This document shows, piece by piece, positions 1 to 10,885 of a stretch of DNA of 64,000 nt (positions are counted from its first letter, which is position 1; each line of letters opens with the position of its first letter). Origin of the DNA: Hyalella azteca (Eukaryota; Arthropoda; Malacostraca; Amphipoda; Hyalellidae); NCBI RefSeq assembly GCF_000764305.2, contig NW_025936089.1, positions 124,001 to 188,000 of the forward strand. The letters run 5' to 3'. The translations under genes were made by a program, and so were the position numbers. The notes beneath the pieces are model-generated. The model did no database searches, was not told the DNA's origin, and worked only from the letters and a program-made list of their open reading frames with translations.

Positions 1-60
1 CCTCCGTTCACTGACGTTGAAATTGTTCGCCTTTATTTCGGTGATATGAATGAATTCTTT

Positions 61-385
61 AAACTAACCAATCAATTACTTTTGAATAAATTAAGTTCAA
101 CAATGAAATTCATACTAAGTTTACCGACATTAAATCCTTGCGCCTCGATTTATGTTTTTTTGAGAATTATCGAAGCTTAATAAATCCAACATATTTGTAT
201 AAAGTAAGTTCAATCATGATATTTACACTAAGTTTACCGACATTAAATCTTTGCGCCTCGATTTATGTTTTTTAAGAATTATCGAAGCTAATAAATCCAA
301 CATATATGTATAAATTAAGTTCGAACATGATATTTAACTTATATTTACCAACTTTGAAACTTCGGGCCTTGATTTAGGGGATTTG
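61..385. repeat. 113-bp tandem repeat, three copies
   Basis: The block starting TTACCGACATTAAATC recurs at 121, 234 and, more diverged, 345, giving a period of 113 then 111 bp. Each unit carries the landmarks TTGCGCCTCGATTTATG, AATAAATCCAACATAT and AAGTTCAA. Copies one and two are close to identical and copy three is decayed. It is non-coding AT-rich DNA with no recognisable family. Confidence 0.85.
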
Positions 386-837
386 AATTGGTCATTGAAT
401 CTAAGCTATCATATTTAACTATAGTCGAGGGAATTTCAATTTTCTTTCTTTTTTGGTATTCAAACTTCATTCCTTTTAAATTTTTCATTCGATAAGACAA
501 ATCAAACTTTTATTGAGAGGTAAATTCTATTTACACGCTTGAAATGGAAATATTTTTGCTTTTCTCAAGATGTGCGTTTGTTCCATGATATTCTCCAAAG
601 TTATATCTCGTTATATGGACACTGAAAAGGATGAATATTGAATAAGGCCAATTATTAATATCACATAAAAGAATTTAATTAATAAAGTCCCATACATATT
701 AAAAGGGATGCATTCAAAAGCTAATAGATTGGAAGTTTCTATTAATCATTTGAAAGCAATTCAGACGATAAATGAAAATTTTTTAATTAAAAAATAGAAA
801 TAAGCCGAACATAAGTGCAGCATAATTTCTATCTTAC
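386..837. other. Unique AT-rich stretch
   Basis: AT-rich DNA dense in stop codons, with no repeat structure or coding signal that I can see. Confidence 0.6.
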
Positions 838-1290
838 TCAATTCTCCCGTATAATTTTTTCGAAGTTTCCATAGATTTTTTGTGATATTTCTAAATATTT
901 GTGCGAGATTTCCGCGTCATTTTTGCGAAGCGTCCATATAATTTTTGCTGGATTTTGATATAATTTTTGTGAGATTTCCATATAATTTTTGCAAGATTGT
1001 CGCATAGTTTTTGCAAGATTGTCGTGCAATTTTTGCAAGATTTCCATATAATTTTCGCAAGATTTACACAAAATTTTGCGAGATTTACATTTAATTTTGC
1101 AAGATTGTCAAATAATTATTGCAAGATTTTTATATAATTTATGCGAGATTTCCATATAATTTTTGCAATATTTTCATATAATTTTGCCAGATTTACATAT
1201 AGTTTTGCAAAATTGTCACATAATTCTTCGCAAGATTTACATTTATTTTTTGCTAGATTTCCACATAATTTTTGCGAGATTTCCATTAAA
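838..1290. repeat. 21-22-bp degenerate minisatellite
   Basis: About twenty units of the form TTTTTGCAAGATTTCCATAT follow each other, alternating between 21 and 22 bp. The constant core is TTTTGCRAGATT and the variable tail is CCATATAA, GTCGCATA or TACATTTA. Open frames on the minus strand rich in AKI, NLAK and WKS are translations of the repeat, not genes. The high divergence suggests an old array. Confidence 0.9.
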
Positions 1291-3070
1291 GGGTTCATCG
1301 TTGATTGACTCGACCCTTGTTCCCCTCAGTTGGTCGCACTTCCCTCTCTTGCCAGTCATTAGAGCTCCAAGTTATGGAGTCCATTTCGAGTGACATACGC
1401 TTTTTAATCAAGTGATATTAGATTTGCCGGGCTTAACTTGATATCATCATCCAAGCAGCTAACTCTCCTCAATAACCTTCTATACGAGGCTCTAAAGCAA
1501 CGGACTTCTCACTTAATGGTTTACTGATATATACGTTTTCCGCGATTCAGATTCTGTCATGCGGTCGGTCATTGAACGATTGGCAACCTCAAGTGTGAAC
1601 CTTTTGATGAATTCGCAATAAAAGCGTATTAATTCAGGGCATTGTTTTGAAGTCAAGCCCCAGTCATATTCATGATGTACTTGCGGAAGTATTTTTGTTA
1701 ACACAAGTAACTGAGACAGATTAAATAAGGTTCATGAGTCTGTATTAATGAGTTAGAATAATATTGTTGCATATCTAATAGGCAGTAATATTTTCACTAT
1801 TGGATAGCTGGATCAACTTATAATCTTTATAAATAATATTAATAACAAAAATCTTATTAAGATGACTTACAACATTGACAGCGAGTTGTTGCGGTCGATT
1901 CGTGTTCGATTGCAATCCCATCATTTCGTGTGCACAATCTTCCAAATTATAATTCATAATAGAATTTTCTGTCTCTCAAAATTTGATGTGCGTATACTTC
2001 TTTCACATGAAAGACATTTAATGGGGCAACATATAAATTGATTGAATGCGTTACATAAGTCCATCTTTAAGCTGCGTGTTCAAATATTTACTGGAAATTT
2101 GTTCAATTATTAAGTTCGTTCATATTTAATATTGATAATAACCATTTATCTATGATAATAAATAATTATTTTATAATGGTTTAGCTAATTGTTATATAAA
2201 ATTATCCATTATGCGATTTTTACACGCGGCAAAAGATCGCCTGGCACTTGGTCAGACATTTTTTTTTTAATCTGCCCTTCAACGTCAGTACACGAAGAAT
2301 AATTATTATAAGATTGAAGTTTTGTTCCTTGTTTAGGGTTAATGGTAATGGAACTGAATGAAATATATTATTAAAATATATTAAAAATTAAATATATTAT
2401 TTTTAAATCAATTACATATGTGTTAAATTAACGAATTAACTTTTAGATCAGATTTTCAGACTGATTGAACGGATACCTCACAGCAGCTCATTCATTTTGT
2501 AAGCCTCAATTATTACATCAAAAATTCATCACTTGATTCAGTATTTCAATCGGCCATGATAATTCATGTTCAATTAGCAAGGTTATTTCACGGTGTGAGA
2601 AGTTGTGCATTTACAAATGATCATAGAGCCTTCTACCTCCCGCAATAAAAAGTCACTATTAATCTTCAGTATACTAATGTATTTCCATGTGTAAGTAATC
2701 AATAGTCTATTCATTTTATGATCAAAAATAACTATATTATATTGTATGGTATTTACCGAGACACTTGCAGAAAAATTAATGGCTCGAGTATTTCCAAATA
2801 GCGACACACTTTGTGCTTGTAGCACTGATACGCTATTCTTGACAGGTCATAAGTCACAATGTGTATTGTTTTATGGACAAATTCTCAATCATTTTTTTGA
2901 GTACACAACTTTGGATTTTTTGGCGTGAGCTTCGACAAGAAGCAAGGAAGGGGTGCTTCCCCCCCCCCCCTCCGCTGAGTGTCACCGAATTATTCTGAGC
3001 GCATGTATTGCCGGGGCTGAAATTATACCTTAAATTATACCTTAATTTGGGTAGGCGCTCGTAATCCATG
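1291..3070. other. Unique AT-rich stretch
   Basis: Only short frames (60-80 codons) with no recognisable domains are present. A run of twelve C residues occurs at 2959-2970. From 2930 to 3060 the composition is less AT-rich. No gene, RNA or mobile element could be recognised. Confidence 0.55.
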
Positions 3071-3080
3071 GCTGAATGAT

Positions 3081-3173
3081 GGTGCAGCTGGTGCTGCTGG
3101 TGCTGCTGGTGCTGATGGTGCAGCTGGTGCTGCTGGTGCTGCTGGTGCTGATGGTGCAGCTGGTGCTGCTGTG
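3081..3173. repeat. 36-bp repeat of GGTGCT triplets
   Basis: The 36-bp unit begins GGTGCAGCTGGTGCTGCT and starts at 3081, 3117 and 3153. It is built from GGTGCT hexamers. On the minus strand it reads as His/Gln-rich peptide within a 109-codon frame (2854-3183). That frame has no domain outside the repeat, so I treat it as a minisatellite. A polyglutamine-like exon cannot be fully excluded. Confidence 0.9.
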
Positions 3174-3400
3174 ATTGCCACAAATGTTGTAGCTATTGCC
3201 CTCAAAGTTTCATCTAAGAGTTCACTTCATTAACTTTACTGTAGTTATCGTAGCCGTGTCAGCTTAGCTACTATTGTTGCTGCTATGATGCAGCTCTTGT
3301 TGGTTCAGCACTAACTAACACTAGCCATTATTTTGGTGCTGTTATTAGTGCTAGTGTCGCAGCTGTTGATAACGTTGCTGCACATGAACTTTGTATTCAT
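3174..3400. repeat. Degenerate GCT/GTT triplet-rich flank
   Basis: The sequence is crowded with GTTGCTGCT-, GGTGCTGTTATT- and GCAGCTGTTG-like words in triplet phase but interrupted by stops. It looks like a decayed extension of the adjacent GGTGCT array. Confidence 0.5.
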
Positions 3401-4180
3401 TCATTCATTAAGATTTTAGAAGCTAATGGAAATATATAGAAATTATCAGTATATTTGATATTATAGAAATGCTCGGTAATTTTTAAAATTTAGTCATAAA
3501 GGAATTGAATTAAAGTTTCAGTAGAAGCACCGCGCTGCTAACGATCATTGGTCGCATCCTTCTCTCAGCTGCTCAAAATAATTAACTTTGTTTTTTTTTA
3601 ATTTGTTACTAGTTGATAAATTTTGTGTTTGTTGTTTGTTATATTTAATTTTGTGATTAACTTTGTGATTTTTAGTCTGAAGTTCCCAAATGAGGCCCAC
3701 TAGATATATGGGATAATTTTAATTTTGAGTCTCGTATTTAGTTTTCAGTGAATTATACTGCAATTATTTAACTGAAATCTACTCTTCAATCTGATTCCTA
3801 CAATTTCTGCTTATTTTAACTGTAAAAATCGTAACATAATAACCGTAAAATTATGACTAATTTATTAATTTTCTATTATTTTGTAAAACTTGTTAAACAT
3901 CGATACGATTTTTTTTGCGTTTCCTCTTCTTCGTTTAATTGTATTTTGTAATGTTAATTTCCATGCCCCAGATCTTCAGTTGATTTCTGCCAGCTTCTCT
4001 AACCTAAAATACCCTTCACTTGATGGCTAACAATTTGAAGCAATTTTTGTTAATTTTTTCCAATCTTCCTGCCTTTTCCATTCCTCCCCTTCCATCTTCA
4101 CAATTTTTCTACTTCGCAAATTCATCTTTATATACTCACGCTCTCCCTTCCTTCCCATGACCTCCAATTTAACGTCCCTT
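3401..4180. other. Unique AT-rich stretch
   Basis: T-rich unique sequence with several homopolymer T runs. No gene or ordered repeat was recognised. Confidence 0.55.
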
Positions 4181-4426
4181 CGTTTCTGTTCTCTCTCTCT
4201 CTCATTCTCTCTTCGATATATATTTTAATTAACATTTCGCCTCGCCTTCATTCACATCTTCCCTCTCTTGTTCCTCGCATCACCAACATGGTCACATTTA
4301 TTCACATTCATCATTTTGCATCCCCGTCACTCTCGCATTCAGTCACCTTTACATTCTCCCCCCCCACCCCCCTCTCCTCTTCTCCCTCACCCCCTCCCTC
4401 TCCCTCACACCAGACTGTCCTCCTGG
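4181..4426. repeat. Polypyrimidine tract with long C runs
   Basis: CT repeats near 4190-4210 lead into a strongly pyrimidine-rich tract. C8 at 4358-4365 is separated by one A from C6 at 4367-4372, and more C runs follow to about 4405. The minus strand therefore has G-quadruplex potential. The frames here are low-complexity translations. Confidence 0.8.
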
Positions 4427-4432
4427 CTGCGT

Positions 4433-4467
4433 TATTTAAGAGTGGCAGTGAACTTTATTTATCACTT
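4433..4467 (+). promoter_or_regulatory. Weak TATA/initiator pair
   Basis: TATTTAAG starts at 4433, and TCACTT with its A at 4464 lies exactly 31 bp downstream, the spacing expected of a TATA-Inr core promoter. TATTTAAG is a weaker TATA and TCACTT departs from the arthropod TCAKTY initiator at one base. The site sits just after a pyrimidine tract and opens into a GC-richer 150 bp. No convincing coding frame follows. Confidence 0.2.
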
Positions 4468-4664
4468 TAATGTAGCCGTGTTATGAGTAGCGTCTGAGAT
4501 ACGACACTCGCCTCTCTCGCCCACCAAAGCCACGCCATGTAAACATATTGCCTAAGTTATTGCCGTGTGCCGTTGCCGTCTTTGCCTTGCCTACAACTTC
4601 CCAACTTGTCTACGGCCTTCACAATCTACGGCAAACCAATAGTAAAAATTGTTCACGTTATGTA

Positions 4665-4930
4665 TATAGTTTATCTTTGAATATGCGCGACTTAGAGGTT
4701 AGGACGTATTTTCGGCGGCCGAGCAATGGGAAAAATAATTTAGATTATCACTGCAGCTGTCTTGGAATATAGACATCTTAGAGTTAGGGACGTATTTTCG
4801 GCGGCCAATCAATAGGAAAAATAGTTAAGATTATCACTGCAGTTGTCTTGGAACATACGAAACTTAGATTAAGAGGTGAGTTAGCGACGACTAACACATG
4901 AGCGAAATAATTCAGGTTATTACTTAAGTT
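4665..4930. repeat. 86-bp tandem duplication plus diverged third copy
   Basis: GACGTATTTTCGGCGGCC occurs at 4703 and 4789, and the flanking AATTTAGATTATCACTGCAG block is repeated in register. A more diverged third unit follows from about 4860. CpG-containing cores are retained in the first two copies. Confidence 0.8.
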
Positions 4931-5630
4931 CTGAAGTTTTTTTTCGAATATACGAAACATAGAATAATAGGACGATATAAAAAGGTTAAAAGATTAGATA
5001 AAACTAGGTTGATGAGATTAGAGATAACGTTGGCAGTGTTCTAAATGAACACAGACTAAAGTTATTTTTTTTTGCAATGAAATTAAATAATTTCTACTGT
5101 TCTGCAGGTATCGAATAAATAGAGGATGTTATTTTTTGCGGTTGCTTTTGAATCTTTTTAAAGATATATATTTTTCTTTTTATATGATATATTACAAAAC
5201 ATCCACAAATAAGATTCATTCATAACTACGTATTATACTCACACATTTATTTGTAAGTTGGCTGGTTTCAGCGGCAATAATTTACGAGTTTTATTTCAAA
5301 ATTGATAATTCTTTGCTTTTCTTTATCTGCGCGTTGTCTGAAACAATGAATCCAACTTTAATGTTCGATAACGTGTTTTTGTTCAATGTATCTGCATTAT
5401 TCTTGGCACAATAAAGTTCAGGTAATTATTTTAATAAAATATAATTAGTTCTGATTCTGAGTCATAAGTTCGGAATTTTGTATCAAATTAATATTCTAGG
5501 TTTGGTCGATCATACGATTAATTTTGAGAACATATAACAGAAAAAATAGCGCCATAAAATGCGGTTAACAAACTTCAGAAGCATTATAGTCTGAATTTAG
5601 AGCAAACGGTAGCGGGGCAGCAACAGTTAA
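4931..5630. other. Unique AT-rich stretch
   Basis: AT-rich unique sequence without ordered repeats or coding signal. Confidence 0.55.
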
Positions 5631-5634
5631 AATG

Positions 5635-6105
5635 ATAGCGGTCACGTCTGGGATAAGAGCAGTCACGTCTGGGATAAGAGCAATCACGTCTGGGATAACA
5701 GCAGCCACGTCTGGGATAACAGCAGTCACGTCTGGGATAAGAGCAGTCACGTCTGGGATAAGAGCAGTCACGTCTGGGATAACAGTAGTCACGTCTGAAA
5801 TAAGAGCATTCACGTCTGAAATAATAGCTGCAGCTGCTGAAATAAGAGCAGCAACGTCTGGAATAAGAGCAGCAGCAGCTGAAATAATGGCAGTCACGGC
5901 TGAAATAATAGCTGCAGCTGCTGAAATAAGAGCAGCAACGTCTCAAATAAGAGCAGCAGCAGCTGAAATAATAGCAGTCACGGCTGAAATAATAGCTGCA
6001 GCTGCTGAAATAAGAGCAGCAACGTCTGAAATAATAGCTGCAACGTCTGAAATAAGGGCAGCAGTGGCTGAAATAATGGCAGTCACGGCTGAAATAATAG
6101 CGCGC
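5635..6105. repeat. 21-bp minisatellite with 84-bp higher-order structure
   Basis: About 22 units of 21 bp are present. The left half uses the GTCACGTCTGGGATAAGAGC type and the right half mixes GCAGCTGAAATAATA and ACGTCTGAAATAAGA types. ACGGCTGAAATAATA recurs at 5896, 5980 and 6085, which is 4 and then 5 units apart, so blocks of units have been duplicated. Because 21 is divisible by 3 and the unit lacks stops, frames stay open on both strands (177 codons on minus, the first part of a 362-codon frame on plus). Confidence 0.92.
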
Positions 6106-6186
6106 GTGACGGCACAAGAGCGCGACGGACTGTCCTATAAAGCATCGATAATTAAACTTCGCAGGCCGCTTCGTGCCGCCTGTAAC

Positions 6187-6232
6187 GGGAGGGAGGAGTG
6201 TGGGGAGTTGGGGAAAATGGGGAATGGTTGGG
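6187..6232 (+). other. G-quadruplex-prone G-run cluster
   Basis: Five or more runs of at least three G (6187-6189, 6191-6193, 6202-6205, 6210-6213, 6219-6222, 6230-6232) are separated by short loops. This fits the four-run G4 motif on the plus strand. Confidence 0.6.
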
Positions 6233-6242
6233 AGTGGTTGTC

Positions 6243-6314
6243 CGGTGAGGTATGGTTGACTGTTAGGGTATGGTTGACTGGTGAGGTATGGTTGACTGTT
6301 AGGGTATGGTTCCC
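6243..6314. repeat. 18-bp tandem repeat, four copies
   Basis: Alternating units GGTGAGGTATGGTTGACT and GTTAGGGTATGGTTGACT give two copies of a 36-bp dimer. The last unit breaks into the following pyrimidine tract. Confidence 0.85.
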
Positions 6315-6489
6315 TCTTCAGCCACTCCTAAACTCCTTCTGTCATATCTTTCTCACACTACCCCTTTCCTCTCTATCTTTCGTTCACCACCCATCTTCTA
6401 TCATATCTCGCTCCCTCCACCCATCTCCTACCATATTACCCCCCTCTCCTCTCCTTATTTCCCCTCACTCACCCTATTTCCCCTCACCC
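6315..6489. repeat. Polypyrimidine tract
   Basis: A CT-rich stretch with imperfect CATATCTC, CCCATCTCC and TTTCCCCTCAC words. C runs at 6436-6490 give the minus strand G-quadruplex potential. It ends at a potential 3' splice acceptor. Confidence 0.75.
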
Positions 6490-6497
6490 TTGCCCTC

Positions 6498-6720
6498 AGT
6501 CCCCGGCGTGACCCCCGTAGCTGTGGTTTTAACGGGCCGTATCTGTAATCCTGGTTTGCCACCTAATCAGCATAAAGCTCAGTTTAACAGGCGTGCTGCT
6601 ATTAACAAGCGGTATGCGGTGGCTGTGCTCATGCCACACTTTCAAGCCATTGCTGCTCACCATAAACGCTCACAGTCCCGCCCTCCCTTTGAGCAGAAAA
6701 ATGAACCTAAAGCCTCCTAA
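6498..6720 (+). other. Candidate terminal exon (weak)
   Basis: A long pyrimidine tract ends in GCCCTCAG at about 6490-6497, a good-looking 3' splice acceptor. A balanced-composition open frame of 73 codons follows and stops at TAA 6718-6720. The inferred peptide is basic and polar, with PGVTPVAVV near its start and a KRSQSRPP stretch near its end; no domain was recognised. The frame continues upstream through pyrimidine and repeat DNA, so the larger 362-codon frame is not credible as a whole. It could equally be chance openness in a GC-richer patch. Confidence 0.2.
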
Positions 6721-8105
6721 ATAGAAAGAAACGACTACTCCAGCGCCCGAAGAACTGCCTGTGAAAATCAAAAACTCCGACGAATGAACTAGTGAAAAGT
6801 CGGGTCTCGGGAACACTGGTTCTACCGCGGTCGTTAACAGGAAGGGTATTTCGTCTGGATATTCTGAGAAATTATTTTGAAAGTTTAATCAATTTTGTTA
6901 ATTTCAATCTCAATCGAAATTGTCATTAGAGCGTCCTGGCAACTTTGAAGCTGAGATTACCGAAGGGGAGCGATCTGTAATGTTTCCATGTCAGAATGTG
7001 TTGACAAATGCGAACAAATTATTTATCAGGTGCGAAAACAACCCTTATTTTCTATGAAGCAACTTAATTAAATTTAATGACAATTGCAGGAGAAGATCAG
7101 GAAGTATTTCTTATTTCAATTACACATAAGGAAAAATAAGAAGTTCCTTATTTCATGTACTGACTAAGACCAGATAAAACATTTTCTTCATTCTCGAAAT
7201 TTTCCTTTTTAATATTTAAATAAAGTTGAATGCAACGTCTTCAACCTGTCACGCAAACGTGAAATTTAAAACGCCCAATGACATTTATAAACTCATCCAA
7301 CCGTAAGATAATATTTGATATATAATGAGTCGTGTAACTTTGTGCCTCCATTGCCACATTATTATTAAATGTGTCAAGCGAGAGCTCGCAGTTGAAGTTT
7401 TATAGCCCGTTTCCCTTTTCCATATTCATTTGTTTGGTCATCGAATTAACTCAACTTATTCCTAAGGAAAAAAATTATCAAGCAGATTACCAAAAACCAG
7501 CCAGAAGAACTTATACAGAGACGCAAATCCATTTTGATTCACAAAAAAACATTTAAATATTATAACTAGCGTCTCATTACGCGTGTACTTGAATGGGCAT
7601 TGCTATCAATTTATTCATTTAGACCTAAATTTTCTACAAATCACCCACTCATCACAGTTTGCTGAGAACATAATTTCGTGCCACAGTGAACGCTTTACTT
7701 TAGACCAAAGACTGCCATTTAAAGTGACGCGGTAGCAGAACAGAACTGAACCTTTTACCCATGCATTTCGTCTCTCAATATTGCTTTCTGCCCCTCATGC
7801 AGGTTAACATGGACGACCAAAGGATTTTCAGATGTCGGAGAAACTTCATGTACATTGGTTCCTAGATTGATTTTATTGATATCTTTACAGAATAGGTTAG
7901 TCAGATCTATTGGCGCAGCGGTGCGCCAAGAAAGGAGACTTTGTGGTCAGTGATAGAGTGTTTTCGTGTTTTGAGCGAGTGCACCGGACAGTCGGACAGT
8001 TTTTTTTTTTTGCATTTTTGAACGAGGGATGCGAGCGCTAACCGGCTGGCATCAATTGGAAAATTGGAGAACTGTGATATTGGCTGCGTGAAGACGACAG
8101 CCAGG
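6721..8105. other. Unique stretch
   Basis: Mixed AT-rich unique sequence, GC-richer around 6725-6840 and 7900-8105. It has a poly-T run near 8000 and only short frames. No gene was recognised. Confidence 0.55.
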
Positions 8106-8109
8106 CATA

Positions 8110-8306
8110 TGGGTTCTTGGGCTACGCATGAACCGTATTATTGAACCAGAACAACGGTTCTGGGGCTTTGTACGAACCGTATTATTGAACCAAAACAACG
8201 GTTCAAGGGCTTTGTACAAACTGTATTATTGTACTAAAAGAGCGGTTCTTTGGCTTTGTATGAACCGCATTATTGAACCGAAAGACTGGTTCTAGCTAGG
8301 GCTTCG
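8110..8306. repeat. 44-bp tandem repeat of hairpin units
   Basis: Units start at 8130, 8174, 8218 and 8262, exactly 44 bp apart, with a partial unit before them. Each begins GAACCGTATTATTGAACC and has ACGGTTC downstream. In units one and two GAACCGT pairs perfectly with ACGGTTC (8130-8136 with 8154-8160; 8174-8180 with 8198-8204) across a 17-nt loop. Units three and four have stem mutations. The array is therefore a series of identical-phase hairpins. Confidence 0.88.
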
Positions 8307-8426
8307 ATCGTATTTATTGTATTATTAAACCAAAATGCTTATACCTGCACAGCGTATCAGCAAGTAGCTCCTTGCTTCAGTACTGAAGCAAGATTGGTAA
8401 GATTTCAGGTCTCAAATAATCACTTA

Positions 8427-8491
8427 AGCTCGGATGATCAGCTCGGATGATCAGCTCGGATGATCAGCTCGGATGATCAGCTCGGATGATC
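8427..8491. repeat. 13-bp perfect tandem repeat, five copies
   Basis: AGCTCGGATGATC repeats five times without error, which indicates recent origin. GATC and AGCT palindromes recur in every unit. Confidence 0.95.
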
Positions 8492-9042
8492 AGTATTCAA
8501 TCTTGGCCGCCCGTCCGCGGAATTTTCAGTCGCTCAATCGCGTCGCTCGTCGAGTAGAAACTTCGCTTGATTGCATCTCAGTTTTGACCTCATCTTCTGT
8601 CGTGGGAAAAAATATAGACTGAACTTGGCTTCTGAGTTTTCACTCTTATTGACTTTATCCTTTGTAGTCTTTTAAAATCGCGACGCATACTTTAGATTTT
8701 ATCCTTGTGTTAAAAATAAATGTGTAGCCGCGTTTGGGGTGGCAAAGTTGGGCTTTCAAAATTCTATTGTTCTTCCGAGACTTAACTTGTGACTTGACAG
8801 TAGAGTCGACGGTTGAGTGATGAAGGACGACGAAGGCGGCGCATCAGCGTAACCTTGAACGAGGACATCTTAAACTTGACATATGGACATAAAGATAGGC
8901 AAATAAAACAAACCACGAACGGTTGACTTTCAGATTTTATTTCAAGCCACTTTGCAAAGTTTTAAAGTAAATATCGACTAGGAAAAGAAAGGCAAAACAT
9001 GTCTTTCTTTTGACAGTTCCAGCCTTGGTCTTTGACACCGTA
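8492..9042. other. Unique stretch
   Basis: Unique sequence of moderate GC with several CpG-containing words. No gene or repeat structure was recognised. Confidence 0.5.
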
Positions 9043-9199
9043 AACTCATGAAAACTTATGGGTTATACTAACCAAATGCGGGTACACTCTCTGCACATAA
9101 CTCAGATATGTTTTTGCCAAGCGAAATTGGGCTAGGATGACCCACATGAGAACAAAAGGCTAATTGATATTTGCACAAAGTTTCACTCATTTCTCTGTG
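9043..9199 (-). mobile_element. MITE family 1, copy A
   Basis: The copy is in reverse orientation. It begins ACTCATGAAAACTTATGGGT at 9044, matching the family's CTCAGAAAAATTATTCGGTT end. It carries AAATTGGGCTAGGATGACCC near 9124 and ends TTTCACTCATTTCTCTGTG. The order of shared blocks matches the copy at 24689-24869. It is old and diverged and has no coding capacity. The superfamily cannot be assigned without clear target-site duplications. Confidence 0.65.
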
Positions 9200-9867
9200 G
9201 GAATGTAGAGGACTAGAAAGCTCGAGTTTTCGAGATGTTTATCTGTTCAGTTCAACTTTAAGTTTATCATATTTCGGCCTTGAATTCCCACTATATCTAA
9301 TGAACTCTTGTGCAACATTAAACTTATTTCCTGACAAAATTTATGAATATTTAACGTTAGTATTTCACCGAATACCCTCGATCAAGTAAGGTTCAGCTCA
9401 AATGTTCAACAGTCATAAGTATTACTCGTAAATTTTAAAGGTCACAACATTCATTCATCTAATTTTTATTTTAGTCTTGTAAAAATATGAACGTCACAAT
9501 TGGATACAGTTTACGCCCAACATTAGTTTTACCCGTATGACTCTGAATAATGAATGAATATTCACTAGCTTAACTAAAAATTGGAGCCGTTACGTCGCTG
9601 GCCGTTAGACGCTTATCTTTATTAAATGAAGAGCTTCCTGTTTAACGGAATTGATAGAGCTTGACTTCAATGGTAATTTTTAATGATATTTTTATAAAGA
9701 CATGGAACGTGCAAATCAAATTTTGTGTAATTAAATCATGTTCAAAATCCGTTTGATTGCAGGGTTGATATACGAAAAAAATGTTTGAACGTTTCTCGTT
9801 TCAGACAGATTTTTCATCAAAAAACGTTGAATTCATAATAATTATGCAACTATTTTAACTTGGACGT
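9200..9867. other. Unique AT-rich stretch
   Basis: No gene, RNA or ordered repeat seen. Confidence 0.55.
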
Positions 9868-9942
9868 TGTAGCAGGCAGTCTACTCGTCTGTTGTAGCGA
9901 GCAGTCTACTCGCCTGTTGTAGCGGGCAGTCTACTCGCCTGT
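9868..9942. repeat. 25-bp tandem repeat, three copies
   Basis: TGTAGCGGGCAGTCTACTCG-type units start at 9868, 9893 and 9918, with two or three substitutions between copies. Confidence 0.92.
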
Positions 9943-10125
9943 TCCCGCCAGTTCACAGCGTGCATTCTTACCTCTTCATGGAACATATTTTTTGCAAGTG
10001 TTTGCCCTAATCCCCTCCTTACCTCTCTTAATCCCTTCCCCTTTCCCCCTCTCTCCTCCCCCGTGTCTTGGTCCCCTTCCTCCCCCATGTCGTGGTCCCC
10101 CCCTTCCCCCTGTCTTGGTCCCCTN
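9943..10125. repeat. Polypyrimidine tract ending at an ambiguous base
   Basis: CT-rich DNA with two or three imperfect copies of a CCCCCATGTCGTGGTCCCC-like phrase from 10060. The single N of the window is at 10125, directly before the next array, suggesting an unresolved assembly junction. Confidence 0.75.
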
Positions 10126-10303
10126 GCACTGCATGTCCATCACACGCTGACCTCCTGCCGCTGCTGTGCTGCTGCTGTGCACTGCATGTCCATCACACGC
10201 TGACCTCCTGCCGCTGCTGTGCTGCTGCTGTGCACTGCATGTCCATCACACGCTGACCTCCTGCCGCTGCTGTGCTGCTGCTGTGCACTGCATGTCCATC
10301 ACA
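10126..10303. repeat. 53-bp tandem repeat, 3.3 copies
   Basis: Units start GCACTGCATGTCCATCACAC at 10126, 10179, 10232 and 10285 (partial). Each ends in a GCTGCTGTGCTGCTGCTGT run. The copies are essentially identical, so the array is young or has been homogenised, and its length may be collapsed in the assembly next to the N at 10125. Confidence 0.95.
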
Positions 10304-10885
10304 TAATTCATGAACGTAATCTATATAAATAATAATAAATTAATCATATAATACATAAATCGAAGAAGAAATAAAAGTTTACGACAAGGCAGCTCGTGAT
10401 AAAGTGTTCAAATTTACCTTCGCTCACTGAACGTTTATTCGAAGCTTTAATTACATTCACATATACAGAAAATTTCAACTACAACTTTCTTCTTTATGAA
10501 ATTGAAATAATTGGATGATTGGAAATTGGAATGTGTATGAGCAATTCACCAGAGAAAAGTTTTCCGTTTAATCACTCGTATGCATTTTTTCGAAGTACAA
10601 AGAAAAATGGCCTTCTGATATTCGGATTTGTTGGAGCATTGCAATGTCAAAACGAAATATTTTATTTCAGAATTCCTGATAAAAAGAAGGTGTGTCACCT
10701 CAGGATAAAAAATATCCCCCTAAGTGAGGATAACATCGTAAAATAAATTTTTCACCATTTTATGCTTCCGCAAAGTTTATGACTAAAATTTTTACAAATC
10801 TGCATCGTGTATTAGGATAAACTTTACTTTAACCTTTCTGGCATGGAACTAAGAAGAAAGTGGTGGATGGTAAGCATCAGGAAGT
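10304..10885. other. Unique AT-rich stretch
   Basis: It includes a 75-codon plus frame at 10519-10746 with no recognised domain. Nothing else was seen. Confidence 0.5.

Noticed and set aside
2854..3183. His/Gln-rich 109-codon minus frame
   Set aside because: Arises from a 36-bp GGTGCT repeat; flanking residues show no domain and no splice context was found.
5632..6720. 362-codon plus frame
   Set aside because: The first third is a 21-bp stop-free repeat and the middle is G-rich and pyrimidine-rich simple DNA. Only the last 73 codons look even weakly coding.
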